64,000 nt of DNA from Herbaspirillum rhizosphaerae (GCF_001189965.1 NZ_LFLU01000004.1:1-64000), one strand, 5' to 3'; counted from the first letter of the stretch, positions 1-9,376 are shown. The notes: generated by a model from the letters alone, not told the origin. A program made the numbers and translations.

Positions 1-50
1 GCTTAGTTTCCTAAGCAGGTTTTTGTATTTTGGCGGAGTGGACGGGCTCG
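1..50 (-). repeat. Partial duplicate of the tRNA-Asp 3' end and its terminator
   Basis: Bases 1-47 are identical to 189-235, and the match runs on to 239 with a single base missing. The copy holds the terminator hairpin half, the encoded CCA and about the last 17 bases of tRNA-Asp, then diverges at the T arm, so no full tRNA can be read here. The window edge cuts off whatever lies to the left. Direct repeats of a tRNA 3' end are typical of integration sites or of decayed tandem tRNA copies; which one applies cannot be decided from this window. Confidence 0.8.
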
Positions 51-162
51 CCTACATGCTGCAGGCCGCTGATGCGCTTGCAAGCGCATCCCTTCGAGCC
101 CCGCCGAGAGCCGCGCAGGCGGCTCTCTCCACTCCGCTGGTGAGACATGCCCGATGGGCATG
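51..162. repeat. Palindrome-rich spacer with an inverted tRNA-Asp fragment
   Basis: This stretch contains a perfect 20-bp palindrome at 71-90 (GATGCGCTTGCAAGCGCATC), a 9-bp hairpin at 106-114/119-127 (GAGAGCCGC/GCGGCTCTC), and another hairpin at 146-152/156-162 (CATGCCC/GGGCATG). Bases 93-103 (TTCGAGCCCCG) and 129-137 (CCACTCCGC) repeat pieces of the tRNA-Asp T arm and acceptor stem in the opposite orientation to the copy at 31-50, with the 106-127 hairpin inserted between them. No open reading frame is evident. Confidence 0.65.
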
Positions 163-177
163 AAATGGAAATACAAA

Positions 178-212
178 TAAAAAAACCTGCTTAGTTTCCT
201 AAGCAGGTTTTT
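178..212 (-). terminator. Terminator of the tRNA-Val/tRNA-Asp unit
   Basis: A perfect 14-bp stem, 181-194 with 199-212 and a TTTC loop, directly follows tRNA-Asp on the minus strand and is flanked by A/T runs on both sides, so it can act in both directions. Confidence 0.85.
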
Positions 213-218
213 GTATTT

Positions 219-295
219 TGGCGGAGTGGACGGGGCTCGAACCCGCGACCCCCGGCGTGACAGGCCGGTATTCTAACCAACTGAACTACCACTCC
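219..295 (-). tRNA. tRNA-Asp (anticodon GTC)
   Basis: The minus strand reads a full 77-nt cloverleaf starting GGAGTGGTAGTTCAG and ending CCACTCCGCCA, with CCA encoded. The anticodon loop CCTGTCACG carries GTC, which decodes Asp GAY codons. The tRNA lies 27 bases after tRNA-Val and probably shares its transcript. Its 3' end is duplicated at bases 1-50. Confidence 0.96.
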
Positions 296-322
296 TAAAC
301 TATTGCTGACCGTTTGAGATTC

Positions 323-398
323 TGGTGGGTGCTGAGAGGCTCGAACTCCCGACCCGCGCCTTGTAAGGGCGCTGCTCTACCAACTGAGCTAAGCACCC
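323..398 (-). tRNA. tRNA-Val (anticodon TAC)
   Basis: The minus strand reads a 76-nt cloverleaf starting GGGTGCTTAGCTCAG and ending AGCACCCACCA. The anticodon loop CCTTACAAG carries TAC, for Val. It sits 48 bases after the hupB stop codon and just before tRNA-Asp, an order common near lon-hupB in Oxalobacteraceae. Confidence 0.96.
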
Positions 399-404
399 GC
401 ACCT

Positions 405-433
405 AACTCAAACAATCACTCGCCATCTGTCAA
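405..433 (-). promoter_or_regulatory. Possible promoter of tRNA-Val/tRNA-Asp
   Basis: The minus strand has a perfect -35 TTGACA (428-433), a 17-base spacer and a weak -10 TGAGTT (405-410). Transcription would begin right at the tRNA 5' end. The poor -10 makes this tentative; readthrough from hupB is the alternative. Confidence 0.4.
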
Positions 434-446
434 TGACGAAAGACCG

Positions 447-719
447 CTAGTTTAGCGCATCTTTCAAAGCTTTGCCAGGTTTAAATTTGGGTACTTTCGC
501 TGCCTTGATCTTGATCGCGTCGCCGGTACGCGGATTTCGGCCGGTACGCGCCGCGCGCTTGCCGACGGAAAAGGTACCGAAGCCAACCAGCGTGACGCTG
601 CCGTTCTTTTTCAATGTGGTTTTCACTGCGCCGATGACGGCATCAAGCGCTCGGGCCGACGCTGCTTTGGAGATATCCGCAGACTTGGCAATGTGATCGA
701 TCAATTCGGTTTTGTTCAC
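447..719 (-). CDS. hupB: DNA-binding protein HU-beta
   Basis: This is a nucleoid-associated histone-like protein of 90 residues, the usual length of the family. It binds and bends DNA without strong sequence preference as a homo- or heterodimer. The conserved turn GFGTF is at 46-50, and the beta-arm has the signature RNPRTG at 61-66, whose proline intercalates into DNA. The start is a GTG codon with AAAGGGG about five bases upstream; no better ATG exists. It lies downstream of lon on the same strand, the usual order in proteobacteria. The lon terminators at 933-993 suggest that it has its own promoter in the gap. Confidence 0.96.
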   Translation of the reverse strand: MNKTELIDHIAKSADISKAASARALDAVIGAVKTTLKKNGSVTLVGFGTFSVGKRAARTGRNPRTGDAIKIKAAKVPKFKPGKALKDALN

Positions 720-932
720 TTACGCCCCTTTAGACAAAGATTGGATTTCGCAACGGCGTCTTCCTCTGTGAATGAAGCCAGACGCTCATCACACGCAATG
801 CAGAAAAATCTGCAGAAGGTATTAAACAAGCCGCAAATCCTTGTGTCAAGCGGTTTACAGAGGAATGACGCAGTGTAAAAAACCGGTCTTAACAAATACG
901 TAAAACATTTTTATCTTTTGCCAACGACATAA

Positions 933-993
933 AAAAAGCGCTCCGGAGAGCGCTTTTTCAGCTTGCCCGGCAAACCATCGGTTTGCCGGGCAA
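933..993 (-). terminator. Double terminator hairpin after lon
   Basis: Two strong hairpins follow the lon stop codon on the minus strand. The first is a perfect 14-bp stem 963-976/980-993 (arm GGTTTGCCGGGCAA). The second is a perfect 11-bp stem 933-943/948-958 ending in a T run. Together they should insulate lon from hupB or protect the lon mRNA 3' end. Confidence 0.85.
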
Positions 994-1004
994 TCAGGAC
1001 AACA

Positions 1005-3413
1005 TCAGTGTTTCACGACGCTGGGATCTGTCGATTCTTCCTTCGGCGTCACCGCCGCGACAACCGCTTCCTCTTCAGCCAAAGGGGTCGGCTCACGCTC
1101 CAGGGCAATTTCCAGCACCTTGTCGATCCAGCGTACCGGCACGATTTCCAACTTGTTTTTCACATTGTCGGGAATCTCGGTCAGATCCTTGACGTTTTGC
1201 TCAGGGATCAGGACCGTCTTGATGCCACCGCGATGCGCCGCCAGCAGTTTTTCCTTCAGGCCGCCGATCGGCAACACTTCGCCGCGCAAGGTGATTTCGC
1301 CGGTCATCGCCACGTCGGCGCGAACCGGGATGCCGGTAAACACCGACACCATCGCCGTCGTCATCGCAATACCTGCCGAAGGACCGTCTTTCGGTGTGGC
1401 GCCTTCGGGAACGTGAATGTGGATGTCGCGCTTCTCGAACACGTCGCTCTTGATGCCAAGCTTCTGCGCGCGGCTGCGCACGACGGTACGCGCTGCTTCG
1501 ATCGACTCTTTCATCACGTCGCCCAGAGTACCGGTGCGAATCACGCCGCCCTTGCCCGGCATGGTCACGGCTTCGATGGTCAGCAAATCGCCGCCCACTT
1601 CGGTCCATGCCAGACCAACGACCTGGCCGACCTGGTTGTCTTTTTCGGCGATGCCAAAATCGAAACGACGCACGCCGAGGAATTTGTCCAGATTGCGCGA
1701 AGTCACGGTGACCTTCTTTTCCTGTTTCTTCAGCAGCAGCATCTTCACGACCTTGCGGCAGATCTTGGACACTTCGCGTTCCAGCGAACGTACGCCGGCT
1801 TCGCGGGTGTAGTAGCGAATGATGTCGCGGATCGCCGATTCGGCCACGGTGATTTCGCCTTCTTTCAGACCATTGTTCTTGATCTGTTTCGGCATCAGGT
1901 AGCGTTGCGCAATGCTGGTCTTTTCATCTTCGGTGTAACCCGACAGGCGAATGACTTCCATCCGGTCCAGCAGCGCCGGCGGGATGTTGAAGGAGTTCGA
2001 CGTCGCCACGAACATCACATCCGACAAGTCGAAATCGACTTCGATGTAATGGTCGGAGAAGGTGTGGTTCTGTTCCGGATCCAGCACTTCGAGCAAGGCC
2101 GACGACGGGTCGCCACGGAAGTCCATGCCGAGCTTGTCGATCTCGTCCAGCAGGAACAGCGGGTTGCGCACGCCGACCTTGGCCAGGCTTTGCAGAATCT
2201 TGCCCGGCATGGAGCCGATGTAGGTACGACGATGGCCGCGAATCTCGGCTTCGTCGCGCACGCCGCCCAAGGCCATGCGCACGAACTTGCGGTTCGTTGC
2301 ACGGGCGATCGATTGCCCCAGCGAGGTCTTACCCACGCCCGGAGGACCGACGAAGCACAGGATCGGCGCTTTCAGCTTGTCGACGCGCTGTTGCACGGCA
2401 AGGTATTCCAGAATGCGTTCTTTGACCTTGTCGAGGCCGTAATGGTCGCCTTCGAGGACTTTCTCGGCGTTCGGCAAGTCGTTGTTGACCTTGGATTTCT
2501 TCTTCCATGGCAAACCGACCAGCGTGTCGATGTAGTTGCGCACGACGGTGGCTTCAGCGGACATCGGCGACATCAGCTTGAGTTTCTTCAGCTCGGATTG
2601 CGCCTTTTCCAGCGCTTCCTTCGGCATCTTGGCGGAGAGGATCTTCTTCTCCAGCTCTTCCAGATCGGCGCCGTCTTCGCCTTCGCCCAGTTCCTTCTGG
2701 ATGGCCTTGACCTGTTCGTTCAGGTAGTACTCGCGCTGCGACTTTTCCATCTGGCGCTTGACGCGGCCGCGAATGCGCTTTTCAACCTGCAGGATGTCCA
2801 GTTCGCCTTCCAGCTGGCCGAGCAGATGCTCATGGCGCTTGGCGACGTTGAAGATTTCCAGGATGACTTGTTTTTGCTCGAGCTTGAGCGGCAGGTGCGC
2901 GGCGATGGTGTCGGCCAGGCGGCCGGCGTCGTCGATGCCTGCCAGCGAGCTCAGGATCTCGGGCGGGATTTTCTTGTTCAGTTTGACGTACTGGTCGAAC
3001 TGCTGAACGATGGTGCGGCGCATGGCTTCCACTTCGGCCTCGTCGCCCAGTTCGGATTCGACTGGTGTCAGATCGGCAACAAAATGGGTGTCCAGCTCGC
3101 TGATGTGGTGAATGCGTGCACGCTGTGCGCCTTCGACCAGCACTTTGACAGTGCCGTCAGGCAATTTCAGCATTTGCAGGATATTGGCAACGCAGCCGAT
3201 TTCGTAGATGTCGTCAGCCGACGGCTCATCCTTGGCGGCGGCTTTCTGGGCGGCAAGCATGATGCTCTTGCCCTGCTCCATTGCGGCTTCCAGAGCCTTG
3301 ATAGACTTTGGACGACCGACGAATAAAGGGATCACCATATGCGGGAAGACAACAACATCCCGCAACGGCAACAGAGGCAATTGCGTTTGTTCTGTGAGAG
3401 TAGAAGTCGTCAT
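1005..3413 (-). CDS. lon: ATP-dependent protease Lon
   Basis: Lon is the soluble AAA+ serine protease that degrades misfolded and regulatory proteins. The order is an N-terminal substrate-binding domain (about 1-200), a coiled-coil region, the AAA+ module with Walker A GPPGVGKT (about residue 355), and the C-terminal protease domain. With the start placed at the ATG at 3413 (AAGG eight bases upstream), the catalytic Ser in PKDGPSAG falls at 679 and the catalytic Lys in GGLKEKLLAA at 722, the same numbers as in E. coli Lon, giving 802 residues. A TTG five codons upstream is less likely. It lies downstream of clpX. No clear sigma32 promoter was found in the 3414-3710 gap. Confidence 0.97.
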   Translation of the reverse strand: MTTSTLTEQTQLPLLPLRDVVVFPHMVIPLFVGRPKSIKALEAAMEQGKSIMLAAQKAAAKDEPSADDIYEIGCVANILQMLKLPDGTVKVLVEGAQRARIHHISELDTHFVADLTPVESELGDEAEVEAMRRTIVQQFDQYVKLNKKIPPEILSSLAGIDDAGRLADTIAAHLPLKLEQKQVILEIFNVAKRHEHLLGQLEGELDILQVEKRIRGRVKRQMEKSQREYYLNEQVKAIQKELGEGEDGADLEELEKKILSAKMPKEALEKAQSELKKLKLMSPMSAEATVVRNYIDTLVGLPWKKKSKVNNDLPNAEKVLEGDHYGLDKVKERILEYLAVQQRVDKLKAPILCFVGPPGVGKTSLGQSIARATNRKFVRMALGGVRDEAEIRGHRRTYIGSMPGKILQSLAKVGVRNPLFLLDEIDKLGMDFRGDPSSALLEVLDPEQNHTFSDHYIEVDFDLSDVMFVATSNSFNIPPALLDRMEVIRLSGYTEDEKTSIAQRYLMPKQIKNNGLKEGEITVAESAIRDIIRYYTREAGVRSLEREVSKICRKVVKMLLLKKQEKKVTVTSRNLDKFLGVRRFDFGIAEKDNQVGQVVGLAWTEVGGDLLTIEAVTMPGKGGVIRTGTLGDVMKESIEAARTVVRSRAQKLGIKSDVFEKRDIHIHVPEGATPKDGPSAGIAMTTAMVSVFTGIPVRADVAMTGEITLRGEVLPIGGLKEKLLAAHRGGIKTVLIPEQNVKDLTEIPDNVKNKLEIVPVRWIDKVLEIALEREPTPLAEEEAVVAAVTPKEESTDPSVVKH

Positions 3414-3576
3414 GGCGAGCCTTATCAAAAGTTACTGTTAGTGATGTTGGCGCGAGCTGCTAAAACACAAGCCCAAACTGAAATAAAAACACGACAACTT
3501 TTTGGCGTAATGCACTTGGCAAAGTAAAAACTGCGGTTGATAAAGTAATAAAAAGACAAGGATTCCGCAAACAAAA

Positions 3577-3610
3577 AAAGCCACACACGAAGTCGCCCTC
3601 GGGTGGCTTT
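3577..3610 (-). terminator. Probable terminator after clpX
   Basis: An 8-bp stem AAAGCCAC (3577-3584) / GTGGCTTT (3603-3610) lies between clpX and lon and is followed on the minus strand by TTTTTTTG. The loop is long, so the call is moderate. Confidence 0.5.
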
Positions 3611-3710
3611 ACGATGGAAGCCGAAGTGATGTTCGCGGTTTATTGTACCGCTTTTAGTTGCAACGGATTCCATCCGGTATTTTTTGCTCCCGGATGGCTT
3701 CCGCCTGTGA

Positions 3711-4976
3711 TCAGCCTCCCGAAACCTTGGGCTGTTCGTGGTAGATCAGCAAAGGCTTGGCGCCGTTGGTGATGGTGTTTTCGTCGATGACTACCTTGGC
3801 GACATTCTGCTGGCTTGGCAGCTCGTACATCACGTCCAGCAGCGCATGTTCAAGGATGGAGCGCAGACCCCGCGCACCGGTCTTGCGCGCCAGCGCCTTC
3901 TTGGCGATGGCTTGCAAGGCGGCCGGGCGAATCTCAAGCTCGGCGCCTTCCATTTGCAGCAGCTTGGAATATTGCTTGATCAGCGCATTCTTCGGCTCCA
4001 GCAAAATCTGGATCAGTGCTTCTTCGTTCAACTCGTTCAACGCTGCGATCACCGGCAAACGGCCGACCAGTTCCGGAATCAGGCCGAACTTGACCAGATC
4101 GTCCGGCTCCGCATGCAGCAGCACTTCGCTGGCGGTCTTCTGGGTCTGGCTCTTGACGCTGGCGCCAAAACCGATGCCGCTCTTTTCGGAGCGTTCGGAA
4201 ATGATTTTCGTCAAACCATCAAATGCGCCGCCGCAGATGAACATGATGTTGGTGGTGTCGATCTGCACGAAGTCCTGGTTAGGATGCTTGCGGCCGCCTT
4301 GCGGCGGCACCGACGCCATGGTGCCTTCGATCAGCTTCAGCAGCGCCTGCTGCACGCCTTCGCCGGACACGTCGCGGGTAATCGACGGGTTGTCGGACTT
4401 GCGCGAGATCTTGTCGATTTCATCGATGTAGACGATGCCCTTCTGGGCCTTCTCGACTTCGTAATTGCAGTTCTGCAGCAGCTTCTGGATGATGTTCTCG
4501 ACGTCTTCGCCGACATAGCCGGCTTCGGTCAGCGTGGTCGCATCGGCGATCACGAACGGCACGTTCAGCATGCGTGCGAGCGTCTGCGCCAGCAAGGTCT
4601 TGCCGGAGCCGGTTGGACCGACCAGCAGGATGTTGCTCTTGGCCAGTTCGACATCGTCCTTCTTGCCGAGATGCTTCAGACGCTTGTAGTGGTTGTACAC
4701 GGCAACCGACAGAATGCGCTTGGCAGTCTGCTGACCGATCACGTACTGGTCGAGCAATTCGGAAATTTCTTGCGGCGTCGGCAAATCCGATTTGGCACCG
4801 GCAACCGACTCGACGCTGGAAGCTTCGTCGCGAATGATGTCATTGCACAGATCGATACATTCGTCGCAAATGAAGACCGACGGACCTGCGATCAGTTTCT
4901 TGACTTCATGCTGACTTTTGCCGCAAAACGAGCAATAAAGCAGCTTTTCGCCACTGGAAGATTTTTTCTCGGACAT
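3711..4976 (-). CDS. clpX: ATP-dependent Clp protease ATP-binding subunit ClpX
   Basis: ClpX is the hexameric AAA+ unfoldase that recognises degrons and feeds proteins to ClpP. An N-terminal zinc-binding domain has Cys15, Cys18, Cys37 and Cys40. Walker A GPTGSGKT is at 120-127, the pore loop GYVG at 153-156 and Walker B with DEID at 185-188. The length is 421 residues with the family-typical start MSEKK at the ATG at 4976; a TTG three codons upstream is rejected. No strong ribosome binding site is seen. It lies downstream of clpP but is separated by 332 bases with a strong hairpin, so it may be made from its own promoter or by controlled readthrough. Confidence 0.97.
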   Translation of the reverse strand: MSEKKSSSGEKLLYCSFCGKSQHEVKKLIAGPSVFICDECIDLCNDIIRDEASSVESVAGAKSDLPTPQEISELLDQYVIGQQTAKRILSVAVYNHYKRLKHLGKKDDVELAKSNILLVGPTGSGKTLLAQTLARMLNVPFVIADATTLTEAGYVGEDVENIIQKLLQNCNYEVEKAQKGIVYIDEIDKISRKSDNPSITRDVSGEGVQQALLKLIEGTMASVPPQGGRKHPNQDFVQIDTTNIMFICGGAFDGLTKIISERSEKSGIGFGASVKSQTQKTASEVLLHAEPDDLVKFGLIPELVGRLPVIAALNELNEEALIQILLEPKNALIKQYSKLLQMEGAELEIRPAALQAIAKKALARKTGARGLRSILEHALLDVMYELPSQQNVAKVVIDENTITNGAKPLLIYHEQPKVSGG

Positions 4977-5308
4977 ATAGGGCAAATGTGAATAGAGTTC
5001 GGCTTGATCATACCTGCGATTTCATGATTCGTCACGGAATCGCCATATTTGCGCGCCAGTAAAAGCAGGTTCTAGCCTACTCCATATGCGTCCGCAAACA
5101 AAAAAAGCAATGAGGTGGAAATCCGGCCTTAATCTCGGCATTGATACGCACCATCGACACACGGCATTGACAGTGTTTACATGACGGGCGTTGATGCAGT
5201 GCAAAAAGAAAATGCCCGAACCGAAGTTCGGGCATTTGCTGAAAACACAAGAAACAAGGCGGTCAGGAAAGGACGGAAACCGTCCATTCAAAACCGCTCA
5301 TGACGCCA
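4977..5308. other. clpP-clpX intergenic region
   Basis: This gap of 332 bases has no convincing gene. It holds the hairpin at 5210-5237 and the clpX leader. I looked for a sigma32-type promoter in front of clpX and found none. Confidence 0.6.
5210..5237 (-). terminator. Terminator or attenuator between clpP and clpX
   Basis: A perfect 12-bp stem AAATGCCCGAAC/GTTCGGGCATTT with a CGAA loop, followed on the minus strand by TTTTCTTTTTGC. It would reduce clpX transcription relative to clpP. Confidence 0.8.
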
Positions 5309-5935
5309 TTACGCGCGCTTTTCCAATACCTGATCGATCAGACCATATTCAGCGGCAGCAGCAGCCGACATGAAATTGTCGCGATCGGTATCCTTGCCGA
5401 TCTGATCGATCGTACGACCGGTCTTCTCGGCCAGGATGGCATTCAGACGTTCACGCAGGTACAGAATTTCGCGTGCCTGGATCTCGATGTCCGATGCCTG
5501 ACCTTGCGCGCCGCCCAGAGGCTGGTGAATCATGATGCGCGAGTTCGGCAGCGAGAAACGCTTGCCCTTGGCGCCGGCGGCCAGCAGGAAAGCGCCCATC
5601 GAGGCAGCCAGACCGGTACACAGCGTGGAGACGTCCGGCTTGATGAATTGCATCGTGTCGAAAATCGCCATGCCGGCCGAAACCGAGCCACCCGGGGAGT
5701 TGATGTACAGCGAAATATCCTTGTCGGGATTTTCGCTTTCCAGGAACAGCAGCTGCGCCACCACCAGATTGGCGGTCGCATCATTGACCGGGCCAACCAG
5801 GAAAATGATGCGCTCTTTCAGCAGGCGCGAATAAATATCGTACGCACGCTCGCCGCGGCCGCTCTGCTCGATCACCATCGGGACCATGCCGAGCATTTCT
5901 GTATCCAGTGCAGACTGCTTGATGAAACCTGTCAT
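5309..5935 (-). CDS. clpP: ATP-dependent Clp protease proteolytic subunit ClpP
   Basis: ClpP is the barrel-forming serine peptidase that works with ClpX (and ClpA) to degrade unfolded substrates. In the 208-residue form started at 5935, the catalytic triad is Ser112 (in GLAASMGA), His137 (in MIHQPLGG) and Asp186 (in DTDRDNF), with family-typical spacing. The ATG at 5935 has AAGGA seven bases upstream; the ATG two codons earlier (5941) is too close to that site. It is 53 bases downstream of tig and probably cotranscribed with it. Confidence 0.96.
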   Translation of the reverse strand: MTGFIKQSALDTEMLGMVPMVIEQSGRGERAYDIYSRLLKERIIFLVGPVNDATANLVVAQLLFLESENPDKDISLYINSPGGSVSAGMAIFDTMQFIKPDVSTLCTGLAASMGAFLLAAGAKGKRFSLPNSRIMIHQPLGGAQGQASDIEIQAREILYLRERLNAILAEKTGRTIDQIGKDTDRDNFMSAAAAAEYGLIDQVLEKRA

Positions 5936-5988
5936 GTGCATTTCCTTATGCGTAGTAGTCTTCTCTGATGTTACCCGAGAAGGTCGAA

Positions 5989-7335
5989 TTACGCTTGCGG
6001 CTGATTGCCCATCAAGGCGTCGAACGCGACCGATGTCTCGGAAACTTTGGATTTACCCAACACGTAATTGACGACGTTTTCTTCCAAAACAAGAGCTTCG
6101 ACTTCAGCCAGACGGCGACGGTCGCTGAAGTAGTACTTCAGGACTTGTTGCGGGTCTTCGTAGCTTTGTGCGAAGTCTTCGACTTGCGCCTTGACTTGTT
6201 CTTCAGTGGCTTCCAGCTTGTTGACCTTGACGACTTCAGCCAGGATCAGACCCAGGCGAACGCGACGCTCAGCTTGTGCAGCGAACAGTTCGCGCGGCAG
6301 TTGCATGCCCTTCGGATCCATGCCGCGTTGCGCCATGTCTTGATGCGCCATTTCAACCAGACGCTCGATGTCTTGCTCGACCAGCGCCTTCGGCACTTCC
6401 AGTTCGCTGACCTTGATCAGGGCGTCCATGACGCTGTCTTTGGTCTTGGCCTTGGTACGGGCGCTGACTTCACGTTCCAGATTGCGCTTGATGTCTTCAC
6501 GCATCTTGGTCAGGTCGCCGTCTTCAATGCCCAGCGACTTTGCGAAGTCTGCGTCGACTTCCGGCATGTGCGCCCATTCCAGCTTCTTCAGCGTGATGGT
6601 GAATTCTGCAGTTTTGCCTGCCACGTCCTTGCCGTGGTAGTCAGCCGGGAATGCCAGCGGGAAAGTCTTGGACTCGCCGACCTTCAGGCCGATTGTCGCT
6701 GCTTCGAATTCCGGCAGCATGCGACCTTCGCCCAGCACGAACGGGAAGGCATCAGCCTTGCCGCCCTGGAATTCAACACCGTCGATCTTGCCGACGAAGT
6801 CAACCGTGGCGCGGTCGCCGTTTTGTGCAACCGGCTCGCCGCCGTCGCCGTGCGCGCCTTGCTCGCCCTTGACGTGGTAGTGCACGCGTTGCTTGCGCAG
6901 GATGTCCAGCGTCTTGTCGATCTCGACGTCGGAAACAGCGGAAGTTGTCTTCTCGACTTCAGCCGCGGACAGATCGCCGACCACGACTTCAGGATAGATT
7001 TCGAATGTTGCGTCAAATGCCAGCGAACCTTCAGCCACGCCTTCGCTGGTCTTCGGTTCGATCTTCGGATAGCCGGCAACGCGTAAATTATTTTCAACTG
7101 CGATGTCGTTGAATGCGCGACCGACCTTGTCGTTCAGCACTTCGGTTTCGACTTGGTAGCCGAATTGAGCGGCGACCATCTTCATTGGCACTTTGCCTGG
7201 GCGGAAGCCTGGCGCCTTGGCGGTGCGAGCGCGCACTTTCAGGCGTTTTTCAACTTCAGCCTGCACGTCGGCCAGTGGGAATGTCAGGGTGATACGGCGC
7301 TCAAGTTTGCTCAGAGTTTCGACTGCAGTTGCCAT
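5989..7335 (-). CDS. tig: Trigger factor, ribosome-associated chaperone
   Basis: Trigger factor binds ribosomal protein L23 at the exit tunnel and shields nascent chains; it also has peptidyl-prolyl isomerase activity. The protein has the N-terminal ribosome-binding domain with the signature GFRPGKVP near residue 43, a central FKBP-type domain (around 160-245) and a long helical C-terminal chaperone domain. The length is 448 residues from the ATG at 7335, typical of the family; an in-frame extension of 17 residues upstream is not conserved in character. It heads the tig-clpP(-clpX) unit. Confidence 0.96.
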   Translation of the reverse strand: MATAVETLSKLERRITLTFPLADVQAEVEKRLKVRARTAKAPGFRPGKVPMKMVAAQFGYQVETEVLNDKVGRAFNDIAVENNLRVAGYPKIEPKTSEGVAEGSLAFDATFEIYPEVVVGDLSAAEVEKTTSAVSDVEIDKTLDILRKQRVHYHVKGEQGAHGDGGEPVAQNGDRATVDFVGKIDGVEFQGGKADAFPFVLGEGRMLPEFEAATIGLKVGESKTFPLAFPADYHGKDVAGKTAEFTITLKKLEWAHMPEVDADFAKSLGIEDGDLTKMREDIKRNLEREVSARTKAKTKDSVMDALIKVSELEVPKALVEQDIERLVEMAHQDMAQRGMDPKGMQLPRELFAAQAERRVRLGLILAEVVKVNKLEATEEQVKAQVEDFAQSYEDPQQVLKYYFSDRRRLAEVEALVLEENVVNYVLGKSKVSETSVAFDALMGNQPQA

Positions 7336-7436
7336 GTGAATCGTCCAAAAATTAATAAATTCCGTGGTGCGGCCCGGAAAGAACAAGCATGAAAATCATG
7401 CCTTTTGCCCTGCCCGGCCGCGCTAAAGTCCGCTAT

Positions 7437-7465
7437 TTTATACGGAAAAGATGCCGTTGCGCCAA
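7437..7465 (-). promoter_or_regulatory. Sigma70-type promoter of tig-clpP
   Basis: On the minus strand, -35 TTGGCG (7460-7465), a 17-base spacer and -10 TATAAA (7437-7442). The transcript would have a leader of about 95 bases before tig. Confidence 0.7.
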
Positions 7466-7543
7466 AACGCCCCGGTTCTGTTAATAAAAACGGCCGGCGC
7501 CGCCTGCAAAGCGTGCGCCGCCCCTGCCTGCGCGCCTTGCCTG

Positions 7544-8887
7544 TCAACCCTGCGCCGCGGAGAAAAGCGCCTCTACCGCGCGGCCGATTGCCAGCACGCG
7601 CGCATCGTCGCCATGCTGGCCGCAAATGCTGATGCCTACCGGCAATCCGCTTTCAGACGGACACGGCAGATTCAAGGCGCAACCATCCAGGAAATTGATC
7701 ACGCTCGGATTGCGCAATACCAATCCATTGGTTGCAAAGAAAGTGTCGTCGCTGTCTTGCAAAGCCTGCACCAGCGGCGGCACCACCGGCACGGTCGGCA
7801 TCAGCCACGCATCGAATACCGACAGACGACGCTGCGCCTGGGCAATGATGCGCCGGCGCGCCGCAAGCAGATCGAGATAATCGGCGGCCGTCTGCTGGGC
7901 GCCGCGGCGGATGCGCACCGCCACGCGCTGGTCGTACTGGCCGGCCGAACTCTCCAGCAACTGACGATGCCAGGCCCAGGATTCGGCCGCGCTGAAGCCG
8001 CCGCCGGCGTTGATCGCCGGCAACTCTTTCAATTCAGGAAAGGAAAAGCGCTGGATCAACGCGCCGGCACTTTGCAATCGTGACAAGGCCGCATCGAAAG
8101 CGGCGCGTACGGTGGCATCCATGCCGTCGCCGACGAAATCATCCGTGACGCCAAACCGCAATCCCGCCAGCGGCACAGCATCCGTTTCCAGAGTCTCGCC
8201 CGACAAAATGGCGTCGACGATGGCGCAGCAATCCACGCTGCGCGACAAGGGGCCCGCCGAATCCAAGGTCGTCGACAACGGCACCGCCCCCTGCAGGCTC
8301 ACGCGCCGCGCGGTCGGCTTGAAGCCCGTCAAGCCGCAAAACGCAGACGGAATACGGATCGAACCGCCGGTATCCGTACCCAGCGCCGCCACAGCCATAT
8401 CCAGCGCCACCGTCACCGCGCCGCCGGAAGTCGAACCGCCGCTCACCCGCTGCGCGTCCAGGGGATTGCGCGGCGTGCCGTAATGCGGATTCAGGCCGAG
8501 ACCGGAGAAAGCGAACTCACTCATATTGGTGCGACCGAGCAAAATCGCGCCGGCCTGCCGCAAACGCGCCACCGCAGGCGCATCGGCCTTGGCCGCCGGG
8601 GCGTTCGCCAGCGCTTTCGATCCCGCCGCAGTAACCTGCCCCTGCACGTCGAACAGATCCTTGATCGACACCGGCAAACCTGCCAGCAACGACGACACAT
8701 TGCCGGCGGCCCGCGCAGCATCGCTGGCGCGCGCCGATGCCAGCGCCCGGTCGGCGTCGACACTGATGTAAGCGGCGCCGCCCTGATCGCGATACGAGGC
8801 GATGCGTTCCAGCGCCAGCTCCACCAGCTTGACGCTGGTGGTCTGCCCTGCCTGCAATTCTGCTGCGAGTGCCCTGATTGTCTTCAT
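7544..8887 (-). CDS. Amidase (amidase signature family)
   Basis: This is an amidase signature hydrolase related to GatA, acting on an amide substrate that cannot be read from the sequence. The Ser-cisSer-Lys triad is visible: Lys76 (in VSIKDLFD), Ser152 (in GGSTSGGA) and Ser176 (in GTDTGGSIRIP). The second motif has Thr in place of the commoner Ser after Ser152. The length is 447 residues, shorter than typical GatA, and there is no gatB or gatC beside it, so a tRNA amidotransferase role is unlikely. It begins 3 bases after creA and is probably in one transcript with it. Confidence 0.88.
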   Translation of the reverse strand: MKTIRALAAELQAGQTTSVKLVELALERIASYRDQGGAAYISVDADRALASARASDAARAAGNVSSLLAGLPVSIKDLFDVQGQVTAAGSKALANAPAAKADAPAVARLRQAGAILLGRTNMSEFAFSGLGLNPHYGTPRNPLDAQRVSGGSTSGGAVTVALDMAVAALGTDTGGSIRIPSAFCGLTGFKPTARRVSLQGAVPLSTTLDSAGPLSRSVDCCAIVDAILSGETLETDAVPLAGLRFGVTDDFVGDGMDATVRAAFDAALSRLQSAGALIQRFSFPELKELPAINAGGGFSAAESWAWHRQLLESSAGQYDQRVAVRIRRGAQQTAADYLDLLAARRRIIAQAQRRLSVFDAWLMPTVPVVPPLVQALQDSDDTFFATNGLVLRNPSVINFLDGCALNLPCPSESGLPVGISICGQHGDDARVLAIGRAVEALFSAAQG

Positions 8888-8890
8888 TTC

Positions 8891-9376
8891 TTATTTCACC
8901 GGAATAGGAGTGGATGCGGCGACAGGAACGGCGGTAATCGCATTCATCGGACTACCGTCGATCAGCTTGTCGGAATAGGTCAAATATACCAAGGTGTTGC
9001 GCTTGACATCGACCAGCCGCACGATATGCAGACGCTTGAACAGGATCGACATCCGCTCGGAGAATACGTCTTCCTGCTGCGGCACCGTTCCCTTGAACGT
9101 CACCGTCGCCGCCACCTGGCGGCAGGCGATGGAAGCCTCCGACTTGTCCTCGGCCAGGCCGACCGTGCCCTTGACGCCGCCGGTGCGAGCACGCGAGACG
9201 TAGCACGTCACACCGACTACCTTCGGGTCGTCGTAAGCCTCGACGGCGATGCGATCGTTCTTTCCCAACCAGCGAAACGCCGTGCTGACGTCGCCCAGTT
9301 CTTGCGCCCGTGCCGGCAAGACGATAAACGCGGACATCAACGACGCCGCAACGGCCAGATTCAATACTTTACGCAT
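8891..9376 (-). CDS. creA: CreA family periplasmic protein
   Basis: The protein matches the CreA family by its run of motifs: VEAYDDP, GVTCYVSRARTGG, GLAEDKSEASIAC, RNTLVYLTYSDKLIDGSP and NAITAVPV. CreA is an exported protein of unknown biochemical role. A signal peptide spans about residues 1-24 with cleavage after ARA. The start is the ATG at 9376, which has AGGAAAG just upstream. Two conserved cysteines are present. No creBCD genes are nearby, so regulation by CreBC is not implied. It lies upstream of the amidase gene. Confidence 0.9.
   Translation of the reverse strand: MRKVLNLAVAASLMSAFIVLPARAQELGDVSTAFRWLGKNDRIAVEAYDDPKVVGVTCYVSRARTGGVKGTVGLAEDKSEASIACRQVAATVTFKGTVPQQEDVFSERMSILFKRLHIVRLVDVKRNTLVYLTYSDKLIDGSPMNAITAVPVAASTPIPVK

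Noticed and set aside
51-137. A second full tRNA gene near the left end
   Set aside because: Only T-arm and acceptor fragments are present, interrupted by a hairpin; there is no anticodon arm.
963-3326. A 787-codon open frame antisense to lon, and similar long frames opposite clpX, tig, regB, citMHS and others
   Set aside because: They are by-products of high GC3 codon use in the true genes: their products are rich in His, Arg, Gln and Ala, have no domain and no ribosome binding site.
7544-8887. Calling the amidase GatA of the tRNA amidotransferase
   Set aside because: No gatB or gatC adjoins it, it is shorter than GatA and it is cotranscribed with creA.
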